In this document: in pieces, positions 45,786 to 55,479 of the stretch
Position numbering within the stretch: the stretch's first letter is position 1
How the letters are laid out: each line of letters begins with the position of its first letter
Assembly: GCF_025753795.1 (NCBI RefSeq)
Contig: NZ_JAOWPS010000002.1
Location: forward strand, 1,372,501 to 1,436,500
Direction of reading: 5' to 3'
Length of the DNA stretch: 64,000 nt
DNA from: Mesorhizobium sp. YC-39
GTDB taxonomy: Bacteria; Pseudomonadota; Alphaproteobacteria; Rhizobiales; Rhizobiaceae
Made by a program: the position numbers and the translations under genes
The notes under the pieces: generated by a model
The model's database searches: none
Told to the model about the DNA's origin: nothing
Seen by the model: the letters and a program-made list of their open reading frames with translations, nothing else

Positions 45786-46007
45786 CTATCTCCCTTGTTC
45801 TGAGGAACCATAAGATGCCGCTGCCACGGTGTCAGCGGCACCGTTGACGGCCGCCGCGTGATCGAGAACGCATGCAGCGACCCCGATGATGGCGACCGCC
45901 GCCAGAAGCCTGCCGAAACCGGAAGGCGGCGGATGCAGCCAAAAATCGTCCTGCCGCGCGGCCTTGCGGCCTGGCCTCTTCCACAATGCGAAAAACAAAT
46001 TGTCCAT
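45786..46007 (-). CDS. Small membrane protein (hypothetical)
   Basis: From the ATG at 46007 with GGAGG 5 bases upstream, the product has 73 residues: MDNLFFALWKRPGRKAARQD, then one hydrophobic helix GFGRLLAAVAIIGVAACVL. It ends 2 bases before the YCII-related gene starts. I see no family. The strong ribosome site and the well-placed helix support a real gene; a longer frame to 46214 is unlike a protein. Confidence 0.5.
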   Translation of the reverse strand: MDNLFFALWKRPGRKAARQDDFWLHPPPSGFGRLLAAVAIIGVAACVLDHAAAVNGAADTVAAASYGSSEQGR

Positions 46008-46228
46008 GTGAACCTCCATCCGGCCACGAAATCCGTGACCGCCCGCAGGACGGTCGAGACCGATGGAAGTCGACATTTTTGCACGTGCATTTTTCAGAAA
46101 AATTTTCGCCGCCGTCGACATTGCGCTTTCCACTCGAACAGCGCGGTGGTCTTCCCGCTCGCCCGCGCTATAGTCGCAGAGAACGCCGCCGCCCGGCCGG
46201 CGCGACCACGACAATCAAGGAGGACTTC

Positions 46229-46654
46229 ATGGACCGCACCGCAAACGCCGTCTGGAAAGGCAATCTGAAGGAGGGCAAGGGCACGCTCGACACCCAGAGC
46301 GGGACCCTGAAGGGAACGCCCTATTCGTTCAAGGCACGCTTCGAGGACGAAAGCGGCAAATCTGGCACCAATCCGGAGGAGCTGATCGCCGCCGCGCATG
46401 CCGGCTGCTTTGCCATGCAGTTCTCCCACTTCCTGGCCGAGAACGGCACGCCTGCCGACCAACTCGACGCCAAGGCAGTGGTGACGCTGGTCCCCGGCAC
46501 CGGGATCACCGGCAGCGCGCTCACGGTGGTCGGCAAGGTGCCGGGCATCGATGCGGCAAAATTCCAGGAATTGGCCGAGAAGGCCAAGGCCGGCTGCCCG
46601 GTGTCGAAGGCGCTCGGCGCCATAAATGTCTCGCTCGACGCCAAGCTCGGCTGA
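46229..46654 (+). CDS. OsmC-family peroxiredoxin
   Basis: A 141-residue OsmC protein starting MDRTANAVWKGNLKEGKGTL, with AAGGAGG before the ATG. The two redox cysteines lie in HAGCFAMQFS (near residue 54) and KAGCPVSKAL (near 124). It reduces organic hydroperoxides. A second member of the same superfamily (Ohr) is encoded at 60418. A bidirectional terminator follows. Confidence 0.9.
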   Translation: MDRTANAVWKGNLKEGKGTLDTQSGTLKGTPYSFKARFEDESGKSGTNPEELIAAAHAGCFAMQFSHFLAENGTPADQLDAKAVVTLVPGTGITGSALTVVGKVPGIDAAKFQELAEKAKAGCPVSKALGAINVSLDAKLG

Positions 46655-46674
46655 GCGAAACGACCTTGTGTTGG

Positions 46675-46702
46675 AAAACGCCGGCTTTGCAGCCGGCGTT
46701 TT
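46675..46702. terminator. Terminator between osmC and the yceH-like gene
   Basis: AAAACGCCGGCT (46675-46686) pairs with AGCCGGCGTTTT (46691-46702) around a TTGC loop, with T-rich flanks on both strands. It sits between two convergent genes and would end both transcripts. Confidence 0.88.
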
Positions 46703-46711
46703 CGTTACCGG

Positions 46712-47359
46712 TCAATCGTTCAGGCGACCTTCGCCGGTCAGAGTGTCGATGCGTGCCCGCAGCTGCACGATCTCGTCCTCAAGAGCCTGCACGCGCGTTT
46801 CCAAATCCGGGGCCGGCGTAGACGATCGCACCGGCATCGCAGCCGCTGCGATCTGCGGTGCGCCGCTCAGCAGATGCACATAACGCTCCTCGCGCTGGCC
46901 CGGCGCCCGATCGAGCAACTGAATCAGCGGCGGTCTGCGGCCAATCAAAAGGTCGAGATCGCCGCGAAGCGCCTCGATGGAGGAGAACCGCGCCATGCGC
47001 TCGGCTCGCGCCAGCAATTCATGCGCCGTTTGCGCGCCACGCAACAGCAACAGGCCGATCACCGCGATTTGCGACGAGGTCAGCGAAAAGTGCTGCGCGA
47101 CAGTGTGCTCATAGCGCTCGACGCGCGAAGCGAAGGCGCGCCTGACCAGACCTTTCTGCTCGAGCTGGCCGAATGCCCTGGCGATCTCGCCGAGCTCCAG
47201 TGCCATCACCGGCTCGCGCGCCGTCTTCTGGTTGGCGGCGGCGTGTGCGGCATTGAGCGTCAGCGGATAGATGTCGGGCGTCAGTTCCTTCTTCTCGATC
47301 AGGCAACCGAGCACACGCGCTTCGGCGGGTGAGAGAACGGGCAATTCGGTGTCGGTCAT
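46712..47359 (-). CDS. YceH-like (DUF480) protein
   Basis: From the ATG at 47359 the product has 215 residues and starts MTDTELPVLSPAEARVLGCL, then IEKKELTPDIYPLTLNAAHA, the family signature with two winged-helix-like domains; IAVIGLLLLRGAQTAHELL follows in the second. The last 55 residues are a coiled-coil tail. Function unknown; it stands alone next to the terminator. Confidence 0.85.
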   Translation of the reverse strand: MTDTELPVLSPAEARVLGCLIEKKELTPDIYPLTLNAAHAAANQKTAREPVMALELGEIARAFGQLEQKGLVRRAFASRVERYEHTVAQHFSLTSSQIAVIGLLLLRGAQTAHELLARAERMARFSSIEALRGDLDLLIGRRPPLIQLLDRAPGQREERYVHLLSGAPQIAAAAMPVRSSTPAPDLETRVQALEDEIVQLRARIDTLTGEGRLND

Positions 47360-47469
47360 TGGATGGTATCCTTCTGAGGCTGGAAGGGACAGCACCGCCC
47401 GTCCTGCCGGACAGAGGGGGCACGAAGGATCGCAGCGGACGAGGCTGCCGCGAGCGAACCCGCCAGAGA

Positions 47470-48249
47470 CTAAACCCTTCTCTCCACCATCATCTTCTTG
47501 ATCTCGGCGATCGCCTTGGCCGGATTGAGCCCCTTGGGGCAGGTCTGGGCGCAGTTCATGATGGTATGGCAGCGATAGAGCCGGAACGGGTCCTCGAGAT
47601 TGTCGAGCCGCTCACCCTTGGCCTCGTCCCGGGAGTCGATCAGCCAGCGATAGGCCTGCAGCAGCGTCGCCGGACCGAGATAGCGATCGCCGTTCCACCA
47701 ATAGCTCGGGCATGAGGTCGAGCAGCAGGCGCACAGGATGCACTCGTAAAGCCCGTCGAGCTTTTCGCGGTCCTCATGGCTCTGCAGCCATTCCTTGGCC
47801 GGCTGCGGCGACACCGTCTTCAGCCATGGCTCGATCGAGGCATGCTGGGCATAGAAATTGGTGAGGTCGGGCACCAGATCCTTGACCACTTGCATATGCG
47901 GCAGCGGATAGACTTTTACGGCACCGGAAATGTCATCGCAACCCTTGGTGCAGGCCAGCGTGTTGGAGCCGTCAATGTTCATGGCGCAGGAGCCGCAAAT
48001 ACCTTCGCGGCAGGAGCGGCGCAGCGTCAGCGTCGGGTCGATCTTGTTCTTGATCCAGAGCAGCGCGTCGAGCACCATCGGCCCACAATCATCCATGTCG
48101 ACAAAATAGGTGTCGATGCGCGGGTTGTCGTCATCGTCCGGCGACCAGCGGTAGATGCGATATTCCCTGAGGTTGGTGGCGCCTTCCGGCTTTGGCCAGG
48201 TCTTGCCCTGCTTGATCTGCGAGTTCTTGGGGAGCGTCAGTTCGACCAT
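47470..48249 (-). CDS. sdhB: Succinate dehydrogenase iron-sulfur subunit
   Basis: A 259-residue subunit with three Fe-S clusters. The [2Fe-2S] cysteines are in [16 protein letters not shown] and TLACTK; the [4Fe-4S] and [3Fe-4S] cysteines in [16 protein letters not shown] and [17 protein letters not shown]. It passes electrons from FAD of SdhA to ubiquinone. The ATG at 48249 shares one base with the TAA of the DUF3052 gene. It is the last gene of the sdhC-sdhD-sdhA-DUF3052-sdhB operon. Confidence 0.96.
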   Translation of the reverse strand: MVELTLPKNSQIKQGKTWPKPEGATNLREYRIYRWSPDDDDNPRIDTYFVDMDDCGPMVLDALLWIKNKIDPTLTLRRSCREGICGSCAMNIDGSNTLACTKGCDDISGAVKVYPLPHMQVVKDLVPDLTNFYAQHASIEPWLKTVSPQPAKEWLQSHEDREKLDGLYECILCACCSTSCPSYWWNGDRYLGPATLLQAYRWLIDSRDEAKGERLDNLEDPFRLYRCHTIMNCAQTCPKGLNPAKAIAEIKKMMVERRV

Positions 48250-48686
48250 TACCTCAGGTCCTTTCGGATGACGAGCTTCAGCCCGGACCATATATCGTTC
48301 ACGGCGGCGACCTTGACGTCGACCAGGTCGAGTTTCAGCGCCTCGGCGCGGATCACGTCCTCAGTGACGTCAGTCTCAACCTTCGATGCCTTCTTCGGCC
48401 AGGATACCCAGACCATGCCGTCGCGCTTGATGGCCATCTCGACATCGCTCAGGCGATCCTCGATCTCGGCGCGCTGCCGGGTGAAGGCATGGACGGCATC
48501 GTATTTCAGGGCAGCGCCGGAAATCTTCGACCAGTCCGACAGCCTGTCGACATGGGCGAAATTAACGGCATCAGTGAGATCGCCGAGTTCCGCCGGCAGA
48601 CCGATGAAGGCGGCAGTCATCCCGTCCCTCAGGCCGAGCTTGGCCGGAAGAGGCGTGCCGGAATATCCCGTGGCCGCCAACGCCAT
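48249..48686 (-). CDS. DUF3052-like protein inside the sdh operon
   Basis: A 145-residue protein with [20 protein letters not shown] near the start, [20 protein letters not shown] in the middle and [20 protein letters not shown] at the end, matching DUF3052. It lies exactly between sdhA (stop ends 2 bases upstream) and sdhB (shares one base), so it is co-translated with the enzyme subunits. It has no signal or membrane segment. A role in assembling or regulating succinate dehydrogenase is an inference from position. An alternative TTG start at 48692 would overlap sdhA. Confidence 0.78.
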   Translation of the reverse strand: MALAATGYSGTPLPAKLGLRDGMTAAFIGLPAELGDLTDAVNFAHVDRLSDWSKISGAALKYDAVHAFTRQRAEIEDRLSDVEMAIKRDGMVWVSWPKKASKVETDVTEDVIRAEALKLDLVDVKVAAVNDIWSGLKLVIRKDLR

Positions 48687-48688
48687 GG

Positions 48689-50497
48689 TCAATACACCCT
48701 GGCCTTGGGCGCGATCTTGGCCGGGTTGATGCCGCCGTCCGCTTCCTTGAGCAACAGTTCGGTGTGCACCGGCCGGTAGTTCAGCGTCACCTTGCCGGTC
48801 TCGTTGACATGGGCCAGAGTGTGCTTGCGCCAGACCGCGTCGTCGCGGCCCGGAAAATCTTCCCGCGCATGCGCGCCGCGGCTCTCCTTGCGCGCCGCCG
48901 CGCCATGGACCGTGGTGATGGCGTTGGCCATCAGGTTCTCCAGCTCCAGCGTCTCGACCAGGTCGGAGTTCCAGATCATCGAGCGGTCGAACACTTTGAT
49001 GTCCCTGAGCTCGCCCCAGATCTGCGAAATACGCTCGCAGCCATTGTCCAGCGAGTCCTGCGTGCGGAACACCGCTGCGTCCTCCTGCATCGCCTTCTGC
49101 ATCTTTTCCCGCAGCACCGCCGTCGGCGTCGAGCCGTTGGCGTGGCGCAGCCGGTCGAAGCGATCCATGATCTTTTCGACCGAGGCTTCGTTGGGCGACG
49201 GGATCGCCGAGGTGCGGTCGATCACCTGGCCGGCGCGGATCGCGGCCGCACGGCCGAACACCACGAGATCGATCAGCGAATTCGAGCCCAGCCGGTTGGC
49301 GCCGTGCACGGAGGCACAGCCGGCCTCGCCGACCGCCATCAGCCCGGGCGATACCCGGTCGGGGTTTTCCGCCGTCGGATTGAGCACCTCGCCCCAGTAA
49401 TTGGTCGGCACGCCGCCCATATTGTAATGGACCGTCGGCAGCACCGGGATCGGCTCCTTGGTCAGGTCGACACCGGCAAAGATCTTCGCCGATTCCGAAA
49501 TGCCCGGCAGCCTTTCGTGCAGCACGGCCGGATCAAGATGGTCGAGATGCAGGAAAATATGGTCCTTCTTGGGACCGACGCCGCGGCCCTCGCGGATCTC
49601 CAGCGTCATGCAGCGCGAGACCACGTCGCGCGAGGCAAGGTCCTTGGCCGACGGCGCGTAGCGCTCCATGAACCGCTCGCCCTCGGAATTGACGAGATAG
49701 CCGCCCTCGCCGCGCGCGCCCTCGGTGATCAGACAGCCGGCACCGTAGATGCCGGTCGGATGGAACTGCACGAACTCCATGTCCTGCAATGGCAGACCGG
49801 CACGTGCGGCCATGCCGCCGCCGTCGCCGGTACAAGTGTGCGCCGAGGTCGCTGAGAAATAGGCGCGGCCGTAGCCGCCGGTTGCCAGCACCACCATCTT
49901 CGCCGAAAAGCGGTGGATGGTGCCGTCGTCAAGGTTCCAGGCAACGACGCCGGTGCAGGTGCCGTCCGGCTCCATGATCAGGTCGAGCGCGAAATACTCG
50001 ATGAAGAACTGGGCGTTGTTCTTCAGCGACTGGCCGTAGAGCGTGTGCAGCATGGCATGGCCGGTGCGGTCGGCGGCCGCGCAGGTGCGCTGCACCGGCG
50101 GTCCCTCGCCGAAGTTCATCATCATGCCGCCGAACGGCCGCTGGTAGATCTTGCCCTCCTCGGTGCGCGAGAACGGCACCCCGTAATGTTCGAGCTCGTA
50201 GACGGCAGCGGGTGCCTGCTGGACCATGTATTCCTGGGCATCGATGTCGCCGAGCCAATCCGAACCCTTGACCGTGTCGAACAGATGCCATTGCCAGTTG
50301 TCGGGACCCATATTGGCGAGCGAGGCGGCGATGCCGCCCTGCGCCGCAACGGTATGCGAGCGCGTCGGGAACACTTTGGTGATGCAGGCGGTGCGCAGAC
50401 CTTGTTCGGCCATGCCGAGCGTGGCGCGCAGGCCGGCGCCGCCGGCGCCGACGACCACCACGTCGAATTTGTGGTCGACATAGGTATAGCCTGCCAT
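48689..50497 (-). CDS. sdhA: Succinate dehydrogenase flavoprotein subunit
   Basis: A 602-residue flavoprotein starting [20 protein letters not shown]. The covalent-FAD histidine is in [14 protein letters not shown]; active-site blocks are [13 protein letters not shown] and [20 protein letters not shown]. It oxidises succinate to fumarate in the citric acid cycle. A 24-residue upstream extension is rejected. It follows sdhD after 28 bases. Confidence 0.97.
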   Translation of the reverse strand: MAGYTYVDHKFDVVVVGAGGAGLRATLGMAEQGLRTACITKVFPTRSHTVAAQGGIAASLANMGPDNWQWHLFDTVKGSDWLGDIDAQEYMVQQAPAAVYELEHYGVPFSRTEEGKIYQRPFGGMMMNFGEGPPVQRTCAAADRTGHAMLHTLYGQSLKNNAQFFIEYFALDLIMEPDGTCTGVVAWNLDDGTIHRFSAKMVVLATGGYGRAYFSATSAHTCTGDGGGMAARAGLPLQDMEFVQFHPTGIYGAGCLITEGARGEGGYLVNSEGERFMERYAPSAKDLASRDVVSRCMTLEIREGRGVGPKKDHIFLHLDHLDPAVLHERLPGISESAKIFAGVDLTKEPIPVLPTVHYNMGGVPTNYWGEVLNPTAENPDRVSPGLMAVGEAGCASVHGANRLGSNSLIDLVVFGRAAAIRAGQVIDRTSAIPSPNEASVEKIMDRFDRLRHANGSTPTAVLREKMQKAMQEDAAVFRTQDSLDNGCERISQIWGELRDIKVFDRSMIWNSDLVETLELENLMANAITTVHGAAARKESRGAHAREDFPGRDDAVWRKHTLAHVNETGKVTLNYRPVHTELLLKEADGGINPAKIAPKARVY

Positions 50498-50525
50498 GTT
50501 GGCTGATTTCGCGTCCTTGGCCAAA

Positions 50526-50921
50526 TCAGCCTCCGAATGCCAGTTTGAGCAGGGCGAAGAGCGAGGCAACGCCGACCGCTATGGTAAAAAATGTGTTGAG
50601 CGCGATCAACGCCAGCTTGATGCCTTCGCCATGCACATAGTCCTCGATGATCACCTGCATGCCGAGCCGCATATGGTAGAGGCCGGAGATGAGCACCAGC
50701 GCCAGGACCAGCGCCACGAATGGATTGGCGAGTGCAGCGCGCACTTCCATGTAGCCATGGCCGTTAAGCGCAATCAGGAAGCCGATGAAGAACAGGATCA
50801 GCGGGATATTGGCGATCGCCGTCAGCCGCTGGCGCCAGAAATGTCCGGTGCCCTCGCGGGCGGAGCCGAGGCCGCGGACCTTGGCCAGCGGCGTGCGCAT
50901 GTCGGTGTTGGTGCCGCTCAT
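50526..50921 (-). CDS. sdhD: Succinate dehydrogenase membrane anchor subunit
   Basis: A 131-residue anchor with three helices: [20 protein letters not shown] (start of helix 1), helix 2 around [20 protein letters not shown] with the haem-contact His, and the last [17 protein letters not shown]. It starts one base from the stop of sdhC and precedes sdhA. Confidence 0.92.
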   Translation of the reverse strand: MSGTNTDMRTPLAKVRGLGSAREGTGHFWRQRLTAIANIPLILFFIGFLIALNGHGYMEVRAALANPFVALVLALVLISGLYHMRLGMQVIIEDYVHGEGIKLALIALNTFFTIAVGVASLFALLKLAFGG

Positions 50922-50922
50922 A

Positions 50923-51342
50923 TCAGGCCCCCCGCGCCATGTAGCCGGCGATCCAGATCAGCAGCGTCAGCACAATCGAGCCGGCGAGTGTCGCCCAGGC
51001 AATCCTGGAGGCCGTGTGTTTTTCGAGACCGGCACCAGTGTCCCAGACCAGGTGGCGCACGCCGCCCAGCATGTGGTGCATCAGCGCCCAGGTGTAGCCG
51101 AACAGCACCAGCCGTCCCAGCCACGAGCCGAAAGCCCAGTTGACCCAGTCGAAGGTGCCTTGTGAACTGGCCGCTGCCATCAGCCACACGGCAACCAGCA
51201 GCGTGCCGAAATAGAGCGCTCCACCGGTGATGCGATGGATGATCGACATCGTCATGGTGATCGGCGGCCGGTAGACGGTCAGATGCGGCGAAAGCGGCCG
51301 TTCACGTCTGGCAGATGCGCGGGTGGCTGGTGATTTGCTCAT
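50923..51342 (-). CDS. sdhC: Succinate dehydrogenase cytochrome b556 subunit
   Basis: A 139-residue membrane subunit with the family motif [20 protein letters not shown] and the next SIIHRITGG, then helices with [20 protein letters not shown], where the paired His bind haem b. From the ATG at 51342. It is the first gene of the operon; the sequence to 51570 contains its promoter. Confidence 0.93.
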   Translation of the reverse strand: MSKSPATRASARRERPLSPHLTVYRPPITMTMSIIHRITGGALYFGTLLVAVWLMAAASSQGTFDWVNWAFGSWLGRLVLFGYTWALMHHMLGGVRHLVWDTGAGLEKHTASRIAWATLAGSIVLTLLIWIAGYMARGA

Positions 51343-51570
51343 GGCTCCCCCAGTTCGACGTCTCTGGAGCCCCAGGTGGAAATGCGGCATCGCCGCTTCC
51401 GGTTGCGACTTCGGACAGCCGGTTTCTAATGCTCTTTTTGCACCGCGTCAAAGCCAGAAAATCGTTTCGAAAACGTAATTTAGTCTGACAAAAGGGATGG
51501 TCTTTGCTTCAATCGATTAGGGCGCGACCCCAAGCCGGCGCAATGTTCGCTGCAGTGCGGAAAACTGCGA

Positions 51571-51936
51571 TTATCTTGTGCACGTCTGCGGTGTCGACCC
51601 TCTCTTCATCACCAGCGCTTCGCGTCCATCGATCACGACTGCGTCATGCGTCGCCGGTTCTTGGTAGCGGCTGCTCTGGTTGGCGGGCGACGCCGCAAAC
51701 TCCTCGGGGATGCCATCCGGCCCGACCACACGCAGCGACGAGCCGAGATTCTGGATGGTCATCTTGCCGCCATCGGCGCAATTGTAGGTCGCGGTGCGCG
51801 GCTGCGGCGTCAGATCGGTGGCGGCAGCCGCGGCCGCATTTCCGGCTTTCGGCGCATTGGTCTGCGGGACGCAGGCCGCGGTGATCAGCAATGGGCACAA
51901 AACAAGCGTCATCCGAACCGTCCGGTATAACGCCAT
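51571..51936 (-). CDS. MliC-like lipoprotein (C-type lysozyme inhibitor fold)
   Basis: A 121-residue lipoprotein starting MALYRTVRMTLVLCPLLITA with the lipobox TAAC, preceded by GAGGAGG. The mature part has TATYNCADGGKMTIQNLGSS and ends TPQTCTR, with two Cys expected to form the disulfide of the MliC/PliC fold, whose family blocks C-type lysozymes in the periplasm. It is a moderate-confidence family call. It ends 228 bases before sdhC. Confidence 0.65.
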   Translation of the reverse strand: MALYRTVRMTLVLCPLLITAACVPQTNAPKAGNAAAAAATDLTPQPRTATYNCADGGKMTIQNLGSSLRVVGPDGIPEEFAASPANQSSRYQEPATHDAVVIDGREALVMKRGSTPQTCTR

Positions 51937-52164
51937 ACGCTGTCCTCCTCGGGCAGCAAAACAGCCGCCATACCAGTTCAAGGTCGCCCGGCGACACGCT
52001 TTCAGCCGCCTTTGGCACCGGCCGCGATGGTGCGGGCAAGCATGGCCGAATGATGGCCGCAGCCGTTCGAGCCGTCGGATATTAACCATGTTTGCCGAGA
52101 CCTTGGGTCAAGCGCGGTTGCCCTCTTAACAAAGGTTAAGAAAAGGTTAATTTCTGATTCGAAC

Positions 52165-52215
52165 GGACCATGATCCCGAAAAGTGGAAACCGGTTTTCGG
52201 AAAAGACCATGGTCC
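52165..52215. repeat. Palindromic repeat, family A, copy 2
   Basis: A 51-base hairpin with outer arms GGACCATGATCC and ACCATGGTCC and the CCGAAAAGTGGAAACCGG / TTTTCGGAAAA core; it is nearly identical to the copy at 14083. It sits just upstream of the secreted-protein gene. Confidence 0.85.
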
Positions 52216-52235
52216 AACCAAAGTTGGAGCACGCC

Positions 52236-52592
52236 ATGCGTTCGAATTCAGGCAAATCGCGTCTTCCGGCACTCGTCCTGGTGGCGTTGGCCACCGGCTT
52301 AGCCATGCCAGCGCTCGCGGGAGGCCATCGCGACCGCGTCTATGCCGATTCTTTCGGCAATCTCGTCATCGAGAGCGCCGCCGGCTACAAGCGCATCCTC
52401 GTCGGCGAGGGCAAGCTGGCCAAGGAATTGTCGGACTACACCGGCGCCGGCCAGCCCAGCGTGATCTATGAGAACGAATCCGACGACGTCTCCAGCCGCG
52501 ATTGCTACAGGCCACCGGTTTTCGTGAAGGGCCGCAGCTACATGTACGGCCTTTCCGACGGCGAGATGCCCGAACTCAGCCCCTGCCGCTAA
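52236..52592 (+). CDS. Secreted protein of unknown function
   Basis: A 118-residue protein starting MRSNSGKSRLPALVLVALAT with a signal peptide ending MPALAGG. The mature part, DRVYADSFGNLVIESAAGYK and then SSRDCYRPPVFVKGRSYMYG and the final SPCR, has two Cys but no recognised domain. GGAG lies 7 bases before the ATG. The gene is convergent with the first GGDEF gene. Nothing on its role can be said. Confidence 0.7.
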   Translation: MRSNSGKSRLPALVLVALATGLAMPALAGGHRDRVYADSFGNLVIESAAGYKRILVGEGKLAKELSDYTGAGQPSVIYENESDDVSSRDCYRPPVFVKGRSYMYGLSDGEMPELSPCR

Positions 52593-52605
52593 AAGGCGCT
52601 GTGCC

Positions 52606-53796
52606 CTATCCGGCGCTGGCGACCGCCGGCCTGGCCGGGCCGAGCGAGATCCGCACGCGATCGCGTCCGCCGCGCTTGGCCTGATAGAGCGCTTCATCGG
52701 CGCGCTGTGTCAGCCCGGCGAAACCTTCGCCCGGCTGGAGTTCGGCAACACCGAAGCTCGCCGTGCAGCGATGATCCTGCGGCAGCCCTTCGACCGGCAG
52801 CGTGCCGAAAGCATTGCGCGTGCCTTCGGCGAACAACCGGGCGACGGCCAGGTTGGTTCCCGGCAGGATGATGGCGAATTCCTCGCCGCCGAGGCGGCCG
52901 GCAACGTGATGGTCGGCGGCCGCCTCGCGCAGCAAACCGGCAAAGGCTTCGATGACGCGATCGCCGGCGGCGTGGCCGAAATTGTCGTTGATGTTTTTGA
53001 AATGATCGAGATCGGCGATGACCAGCGTGACCGGAACACCTTTGCGCTCGGCCTCACGCATCGCGCGCTCGGCATGGCGCTCGAAACCGCCCCGGTTGAG
53101 CAGCCTTGATAGCGTGTCGATCTCCGATCGCGACATCACCTCGGCCAGCACATCACGGACCATGATGACCAGGATGAGAAGCGCGATCGCCAAGGCGAAG
53201 ACGGTGCCGAGCGATTGCGACACCAGGGCGTAATTGCTCTGCAGATAGGCCTGCGGATTGGCGCCCCAGCCGCCAAGTGCGGCGGCGATAAACGGCTTTG
53301 AGACGAATTGCAGGGCGCTGGCGCCCAGAACGGCCATCAGCACCTGGTCGAGCCGGTCGCGTCTTTGCCTGGACGACCAGACGATGCCGAGGCCGACGAA
53401 TTGCATGGCGGCATAGGGAAGCTGGTAGGCCATCATGCGCGCAAGCGACTGACGCGGCAGGTCCTGCACGGCATACACGGCGACGGTGGCCGCGGCCAAG
53501 AAGACGAGCATCGGCGTCCAGGGCGGCGCCACCTGGTATTTATGCGCGAGCCCGCCATTGAAGGCGATGGTGGCGCCAAGGAAAACGGCAAAGGCCGCGA
53601 CGACCGCGGGCCGCGCATTGTCGAAAGCCGGAATGGCGAATTCGATGGCATAGTAGGCCATCCCCAGCAGATAGCCGAAAGCCAGCCAGCGCGCCGACGC
53701 CCGCCCCACATCGTAGAGCGTGATCGTCATGAAGGCAGCGGCCAGCAAGCCCGCGACGAACAGGTTGATTGCAAGGATGAAGTTTGCGCCGCCCAT
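52606..53796 (-). CDS. Membrane diguanylate cyclase (GGEEF), copy 1
   Basis: A 396-residue protein with about seven membrane helices (residues 1-210) and a C-terminal GGDEF domain starting near 220: DTLSRLLNRGGFERHAE, LVIADLDHFKNINDNFGHAA and the catalytic GRLGGEEF. The usual inhibitory RxxD motif (I-site) is absent from the expected place (ADHHVAG before RLGGEEF). It should make c-di-GMP. The start used is the ATG at 53796; a GTG at 53820 is also possible. It directly follows a second GGDEF gene. Confidence 0.85.
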   Translation of the reverse strand: MGGANFILAINLFVAGLLAAAFMTITLYDVGRASARWLAFGYLLGMAYYAIEFAIPAFDNARPAVVAAFAVFLGATIAFNGGLAHKYQVAPPWTPMLVFLAAATVAVYAVQDLPRQSLARMMAYQLPYAAMQFVGLGIVWSSRQRRDRLDQVLMAVLGASALQFVSKPFIAAALGGWGANPQAYLQSNYALVSQSLGTVFALAIALLILVIMVRDVLAEVMSRSEIDTLSRLLNRGGFERHAERAMREAERKGVPVTLVIADLDHFKNINDNFGHAAGDRVIEAFAGLLREAAADHHVAGRLGGEEFAIILPGTNLAVARLFAEGTRNAFGTLPVEGLPQDHRCTASFGVAELQPGEGFAGLTQRADEALYQAKRGGRDRVRISLGPARPAVASAG

Positions 53797-53835
53797 GTAG
53801 TCTTTTTGCACTCCCTGCACGACAGGCGTGGGCGA

Positions 53836-55032
53836 TCAGCCGGCCTTGAGCGCCGCCGGAACGACGACCATTTCCGGTCGCTCCTGGGACAGGCGCACAC
53901 TGTCGCGGCCACTTCTTTTGGCTTCGTAGAGCGCCTCGTCGGCGCGGCGCATCAACAACTCGAGCCCTTCGTGGTTGGTGCGGGCCGCGACGCCGAAGCT
54001 CGCGGTCACCCTGGTGCCGGAAGGAAGCCCGTCAACGCTGCCCGCCGAGTGCAGCGTGCGCACGGCTTCGGCGAACAGCCGTGCCGCGGCAAGGTCGCTC
54101 AGTGGCAGCAGCACCGCGAACTCCTCGCCGCCGATACGGCCGGCAACGCCGCGCGCGCCGGCGGCCGACCGAAACTTGGCGGCGAAGTCGGCGATCACGC
54201 GATCGCCCGCCGCATGCCCGTACAAATCGTTGAGCGCCTTGAAATGATCGAGGTCGGCAAGCACCAGCGCGATAGGCAACTTGGCCGTGATGCAATCCTG
54301 AAGGACAAGCGTCGCGCGCTCCTCGAAACCGCGGCGGTTGAGCAGGCCCGACAGCGGATCGGTGTGGGTCTCGGTTTTCAGCGCCTTCATCACGTCGAGC
54401 CCGGCCGCGCAGATCAGGCAAAGCGCTATCAGCAGCGACAGCAGCGCATGCGACAAAAGCGCCGTCGTCCAGTAGGACGAGGTATAGAGCTCGGCATAGT
54501 TTTCGAACGGCCCGTGCGCGATGATGACGATCAAGGTGCGCACGAAGAAGTTGAGCCCGGAAAGCAGCGACAGCACGAACAGGATCATTTCCGTCGGACC
54601 GTCGTTGCGCACCACGCGCAGCTCGGCGGCAACGAGCAGGCTGAGGCCGCCGAACGCGAAATTGATCACCAGGATGCGCCAGGTGAGATCGGGCTGGACG
54701 AACATGAACCAGCAGAGAGCGGCGAGCCCGCCGCCCGCCAGAACGCCGATCCCCACAAAGGGTACACGCCGCCCATAGCGCGCCACCACCGCGCTGCACA
54801 TGCAGCAGGAGGCAAAGGTGAAACATAGATTGGAGGTGAGCTTGGACGGCATCAGGCCGAAGGGCAGCGTGAAATACTGGAACAGGAAGCCGGCGGCCGA
54901 CAGCGAGTAGGCCGCAGCAAGCGCGGCCAGATAGGGCCGGTGGCGTTGATAGAGCCATAGAACGAGAAACGACGCGCCCAGCGCCAGCGCGATCGTCGGG
55001 TTGAGCAACGCTATCAGCAGACCGGTGTCCAA
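53836..55032 (-). CDS. Membrane diguanylate cyclase (GGEEF), copy 2
   Basis: A 398-residue protein with about six helices (residues 1-215) and a GGDEF domain: DPLSGLLNRRGFEERATLVL, LVLADLDHFKALNDLYGHAA and GRIGGEEF. As in copy 1, no RxxD I-site is present (GARGVAG precedes RIGGEEF), so feedback inhibition may be lost. The end is 15 bases before the start region of copy 1. The pair may be a duplication, but their membrane parts differ. Confidence 0.85.
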   Translation of the reverse strand: MDTGLLIALLNPTIALALGASFLVLWLYQRHRPYLAALAAAYSLSAAGFLFQYFTLPFGLMPSKLTSNLCFTFASCCMCSAVVARYGRRVPFVGIGVLAGGGLAALCWFMFVQPDLTWRILVINFAFGGLSLLVAAELRVVRNDGPTEMILFVLSLLSGLNFFVRTLIVIIAHGPFENYAELYTSSYWTTALLSHALLSLLIALCLICAAGLDVMKALKTETHTDPLSGLLNRRGFEERATLVLQDCITAKLPIALVLADLDHFKALNDLYGHAAGDRVIADFAAKFRSAAGARGVAGRIGGEEFAVLLPLSDLAAARLFAEAVRTLHSAGSVDGLPSGTRVTASFGVAARTNHEGLELLMRRADEALYEAKRSGRDSVRLSQERPEMVVVPAALKAG

Positions 55033-55134
55033 AGGACTATGACTTCCCCTCGCCTTACGTGAGGGAAGACCTTAAAGCGGAAGACCAAACAAGCAGTTAA
55101 GCAAAATCTGATGGAGTAGGAAAACCTCCTCGGC

Positions 55135-55378
55135 TTCGTCATCCCAGGGCGGAGCAGGAGCGAAGCGACGTTGCGGAGACCCCGGGATCCATGCCGAAAC
55201 TTTCGAGCGTTGCTACGGTGCAGAAATTCTTTTCCTGCCGATCGTCATCATGACGCCACTTAGAGCTATCGCCGCGAATGGTGCGCGATTCTGCGCCACT
55301 GCATTCTTCGGCTGATGTCACGGCATGGATCCCAGGTCTGCGCTCCGCTTCGCGTCGCTCCGCCCTAGGATGACGAAG
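55135..55378. repeat. Long palindromic repeat, family C, copy 1
   Basis: A 244-base element beginning CTTCGTCATCCCAGGGCGGA and ending CCGCCCTAGGATGACGAAG, so its ends are inverted copies of each other. Related to the copy at 60979-61172, with the shared text GATCCATGCC and CGGCATGGATCC. Confidence 0.85.
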
Positions 55379-55392
55379 GCGTGGTAGAATGA

Positions 55393-55421
55393 AACCCCGA
55401 TCCGCATGGCGGCTCGGGGTT
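55393..55421 (-). terminator. Hairpin downstream of leuC
   Basis: AACCCCGA/TCGGGGTT stem with a 13-base loop followed by TTTC on the minus strand, about 60 bases after the leuC stop; a likely terminator of leuC. Confidence 0.6.
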
Positions 55422-55479
55422 CGGCAGGTACGAGAATCCGGACTGCTACGGCCCGAACCTATTTCCACTCGCGCCTGAT

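Larger units (their letters stand above)
55033..55479. other. 447-base intergenic region with repeat and terminator
   Basis: Between the GGDEF gene and leuC. It contains a hairpin CTTCCCCTC/GAGGGAAG at 55043-55068, a 244-base palindromic element at 55135-55378, and a stem at 55393-55421. The 13-base text GAGTGGAAATAG of the leuC end is repeated once more 21 bases downstream. No gene seen. Confidence 0.7.

Noticed and set aside
52150..52165. GATTCGAAC-like text suggesting a tRNA T-arm
   Set aside because: No acceptor stem or anticodon arm can be built around it; it belongs to the start of a family A repeat.
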